Of a DNA stretch of 6,473 bases, positions 6,192 to 6,473 are shown piece after piece. Origin of the DNA: Sulfuricellaceae bacterium (GTDB lineage Bacteria > Pseudomonadota > Gammaproteobacteria > Burkholderiales > UBA9220); NCBI GenBank assembly GCA_019911985.1, contig JAIOJO010000032.1:1-6473 (forward strand), given 5' to 3'. Position 1 is the stretch's first letter; each line of letters begins with the position of its first letter. The notes below the pieces were generated by a model. That model ran no database searches. It was not told the origin of the DNA and worked only from the letters and a program-made list of their open reading frames with translations. The position numbers were made by a program, and so were the translations under genes.

Positions 6192-6211
6192 GGCGGCCGC
6201 GAAATACGGGA

Positions 6212-6240
6212 TTGACTTTCATAGCGAATTTACCTAGAAT
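6212..6240 (+). promoter_or_regulatory. Sigma70-type promoter of rplU with GC-rich discriminator
   Basis: TTGACT (6212-6217) and TAGAAT (6235-6240) are separated by 17 bases, each five of six to consensus. Transcription would start near 6247, about 30 bases before the rplU ATG. The bases just after the -10 are CCCCGG, a GC-rich discriminator typical of ribosomal-component promoters that are turned down by ppGpp; that control is inferred here, not shown. It starts only 20 bases after the glgP stop, so rplU need not rely on glgP transcription. Confidence 0.75.
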
Positions 6241-6276
6241 CCCCGGTTCGCGAAAAACTATCGTATGGAGTTCCCT

Positions 6277-6473
6277 ATGTATGCGGTCATAAAAACCGGC
6301 GGCAAGCAGTATCGCGTTGTCCCCGGCGAAAAACTTAAAATAGAACAGATACCGGCAGACATCGGAAGTGAAATCGTACTGGATCAAGTACTGATGGTCA
6401 CGGAAGGTGAAGCGGTTAAGGTCGGAGCCCCCCTCGTGGCGGGCGCCACGGTGACAGCCACTGTGCTCAACCA
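6277..6473 (+). CDS. rplU: 50S ribosomal protein L21 (5' part)
   Basis: Component of the large ribosomal subunit that binds 23S rRNA. The first 65 of about 103 residues are in the window. The N-terminus MYAVIKTGGKQYRV is diagnostic, followed by GEKLKIEQIPADIGSE, LDQVLMVTEGE, VKVGAPLVAGATV and TATVLN, all in the usual L21 order. GGAG at 6267-6270 lies 6 bases before the ATG. In most bacteria rpmA (L27) and the GTPase gene obgE follow; this is expected downstream but cannot be seen here. Confidence 0.97.
   Translation, partial: MYAVIKTGGKQYRVVPGEKLKIEQIPADIGSEIVLDQVLMVTEGEAVKVGAPLVAGATVTATVLN

Noticed and set aside
6192..6200. GCGGCCGC palindrome just after the glgP stop
   Set aside because: It is a short GC palindrome likely by chance in GC-rich DNA, with no loop or T-run to make a terminator.

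Overview
The window is a GC-rich stretch of a bacterial chromosome, most likely from a gammaproteobacterium. The support is an AmpD that matches the enterobacterial enzyme residue for residue at its active site, an OmpR-type response regulator, and a glycogen phosphorylase very close to the E. coli GlgP type. A gammaproteobacterial methanotroph-like genome would fit, but nothing here proves it. I see no mobile element, tRNA, rRNA or CRISPR array, and nothing suggests recent transfer.

Layout from left to right. (1) 1-674, minus strand: an OmpR/PhoB-family response regulator, cut off by the window edge just before its C-terminus. (2) 675-847: a divergent intergenic region with a perfect 19-bp palindrome (719-737) and a second short inverted repeat (778-795). 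(3) 848-1625, plus strand: a 60-residue small protein followed 13 bases later by a 193-residue secreted protein of no recognised family. The stop codon of the first lies inside the Shine-Dalgarno of the second, so the two are probably coupled. (4) 1626-1665: a short convergent gap with two hairpins. (5) 1666-2554, minus strand: a two-gene operon of a small thioredoxin-like protein with a degenerate active site and ampD (cytosolic anhydro-muropeptide amidase), read from a good sigma70-type promoter at 2581-2609. (6) 2624-3628, plus strand: a membrane cation exchanger of the Ca2+/cation antiporter (CaCA) superfamily. (7) 3708-6191, plus strand: glycogen phosphorylase with all key residues. (8) 6277-6473, plus strand: the start of rplU (ribosomal protein L21), with its own sigma70 promoter and a GC-rich discriminator.

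Most of the window is housekeeping: signalling, muropeptide recycling, ion transport, glycogen breakdown and translation. The genes do not form one pathway. The part least explained by known families is the pair at 848-1625, a small Gly/Ala-rich protein plus an exported four-cysteine protein. It is divergent from a response regulator, with a palindromic operator candidate between them. I see no strong evidence for a wholly new multi-gene system.
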